Shown: positions 42,574 through 42,697 of the stretch, one piece after another
Numbering within the stretch: the stretch's first letter is position 1
Layout: every line of letters starts with the position of its first letter
NCBI GenBank assembly: GCA_017436815.1
Contig: JAFSCI010000018.1
Location: 1-42,697, forward strand
Origin: Clostridia bacterium
GTDB taxonomy: Bacteria; Bacillota; Clostridia; Oscillospirales; Acutalibacteraceae
DNA length: 42,697 nt
Reading direction: 5' to 3'
Program-made: the position numbers and the translations under genes
The notes under the pieces: generated by a model
Told to the model about the DNA's origin: nothing
The model's database searches: none
What the model saw: only the letters and a program-made list of their open reading frames with translations

Positions 42574-42660
42574 GCGGGTATGGCGGAATTGGCAGACGCG
42601 TTAGATTCAGGTTCTAATGGTCGCAAGGCTGTGCAGGTTCAAGTCCTGTTACCCGCACCA
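42574..42660 (+). tRNA. tRNA-Leu(CAG)
   Basis: 87 nt with encoded CCA. Acceptor GCGGGTA/TACCCGC, anticodon stem TTAGA/TCTAA with loop TTCAGGT (anticodon CAG, reads CUG), long variable arm, and T-arm CAGGTTCAAGTCCTG. Confidence 0.96.
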
Positions 42661-42664
42661 TCAT

Positions 42665-42697
42665 CTCTCAAACCCAGTGTTTATGCGGGTTTGAGAG
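42665..42697 (+). terminator. Terminator after tRNA-Leu, cut by the window end
   Basis: CTCTCAAACCC/GGGTTTGAGAG stem, whose last base is the end of the window; the T-run would lie outside. Confidence 0.7.

Noticed and set aside
42347..42660. A single tRNA-Leu interrupted by a group I intron
   Set aside because: The anticodon loop of the first part is uninterrupted, the downstream tRNA has its own complete 5' half, and the first acceptor strand (GCGGATA) does not pair with the second 3' strand (TACCCGC).

Overview
The window looks like chromosome from an anaerobic, endospore-forming, gut-associated Clostridia (Firmicutes) bacterium of moderate-to-low GC. The pointers are a conjugated bile salt hydrolase, a SpoIIID sporulation regulator with a sigma-E-like promoter, a flavodiiron protein/ferritin/rubredoxin oxygen-defence cluster, a tandem glycine riboswitch, and consensus TTGACA-N17-TATAAT promoters throughout. 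Genus cannot be fixed from the sequence alone.

Layout. 1-284: array of small hairpins separated by a constant 9-mer, then two interlocking stem-loops and a terminator. 285-2725: bile salt hydrolase and a DUF2156-GNAT fusion protein, one operon on the minus strand. 2739-3044: a roughly 305-bp structured non-coding element, with a second member at 36859-37164. 3049-4888: alanine/glycine:cation symporter under a tandem glycine riboswitch. 4897-7053: truncated SGNH hydrolase, nucleoside-hydrolase-like protein and ZIP metal transporter. 7107-11425: redox cluster with rubredoxin, ferritin, four-domain flavodiiron protein, two-cluster ferredoxin and a D-lactate-dehydrogenase-like enzyme with a Cys-rich tail. 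It lies divergent from a Crp/Fnr regulator (11511-12170) with a perfect palindrome between them. 12213-15312: NagD-like HAD phosphatase, DeoR regulator and MATE exporter. 15330-19572: an AT-rich island holding a two-gene restriction-modification system (nuclease-methyltransferase fusion plus S subunit), bordered by a tRNA-like scrap and by a hairpin cluster abutting tRNA-Ser(GGA). 19892-26523: housekeeping genes (DUF1846 protein, paired short chromate transporters, MtaB, HAD phosphatase, YgiQ-type radical SAM protein). 26657-33174: probable single transcription unit of two G3E/CobW-type GTPases, TrkA, TrkH and release factor 3. 33216-36844: SpoIIID, an AraC regulator, and a divergent aldolase/beta-propeller pair that looks like a small sugar-acid catabolic module. 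37182-39628: polar amino acid ABC importer. 39771-42110: class II fructose-bisphosphate aldolase and a second MATE exporter. 42111-42697: a strong promoter, a tRNA-Leu 5' fragment, intact tRNA-Leu(CAG) and a terminator cut by the window end.

The most unusual material is non-coding. The two 305-bp elements have different stem sequences but the same fold and the same apical loop. The constant-linker/variable-hairpin array starts the window. The hairpin cluster lies next to tRNA-Ser. Among proteins, the stand-alone nuclease-methyltransferase/S pair, the CobW-like GTPase fused to a C-terminal domain resembling DUF1980, and the Cys-tailed D-LDH are the best candidates for a second look. I see no CRISPR array, integrase, transposase or phage genes.
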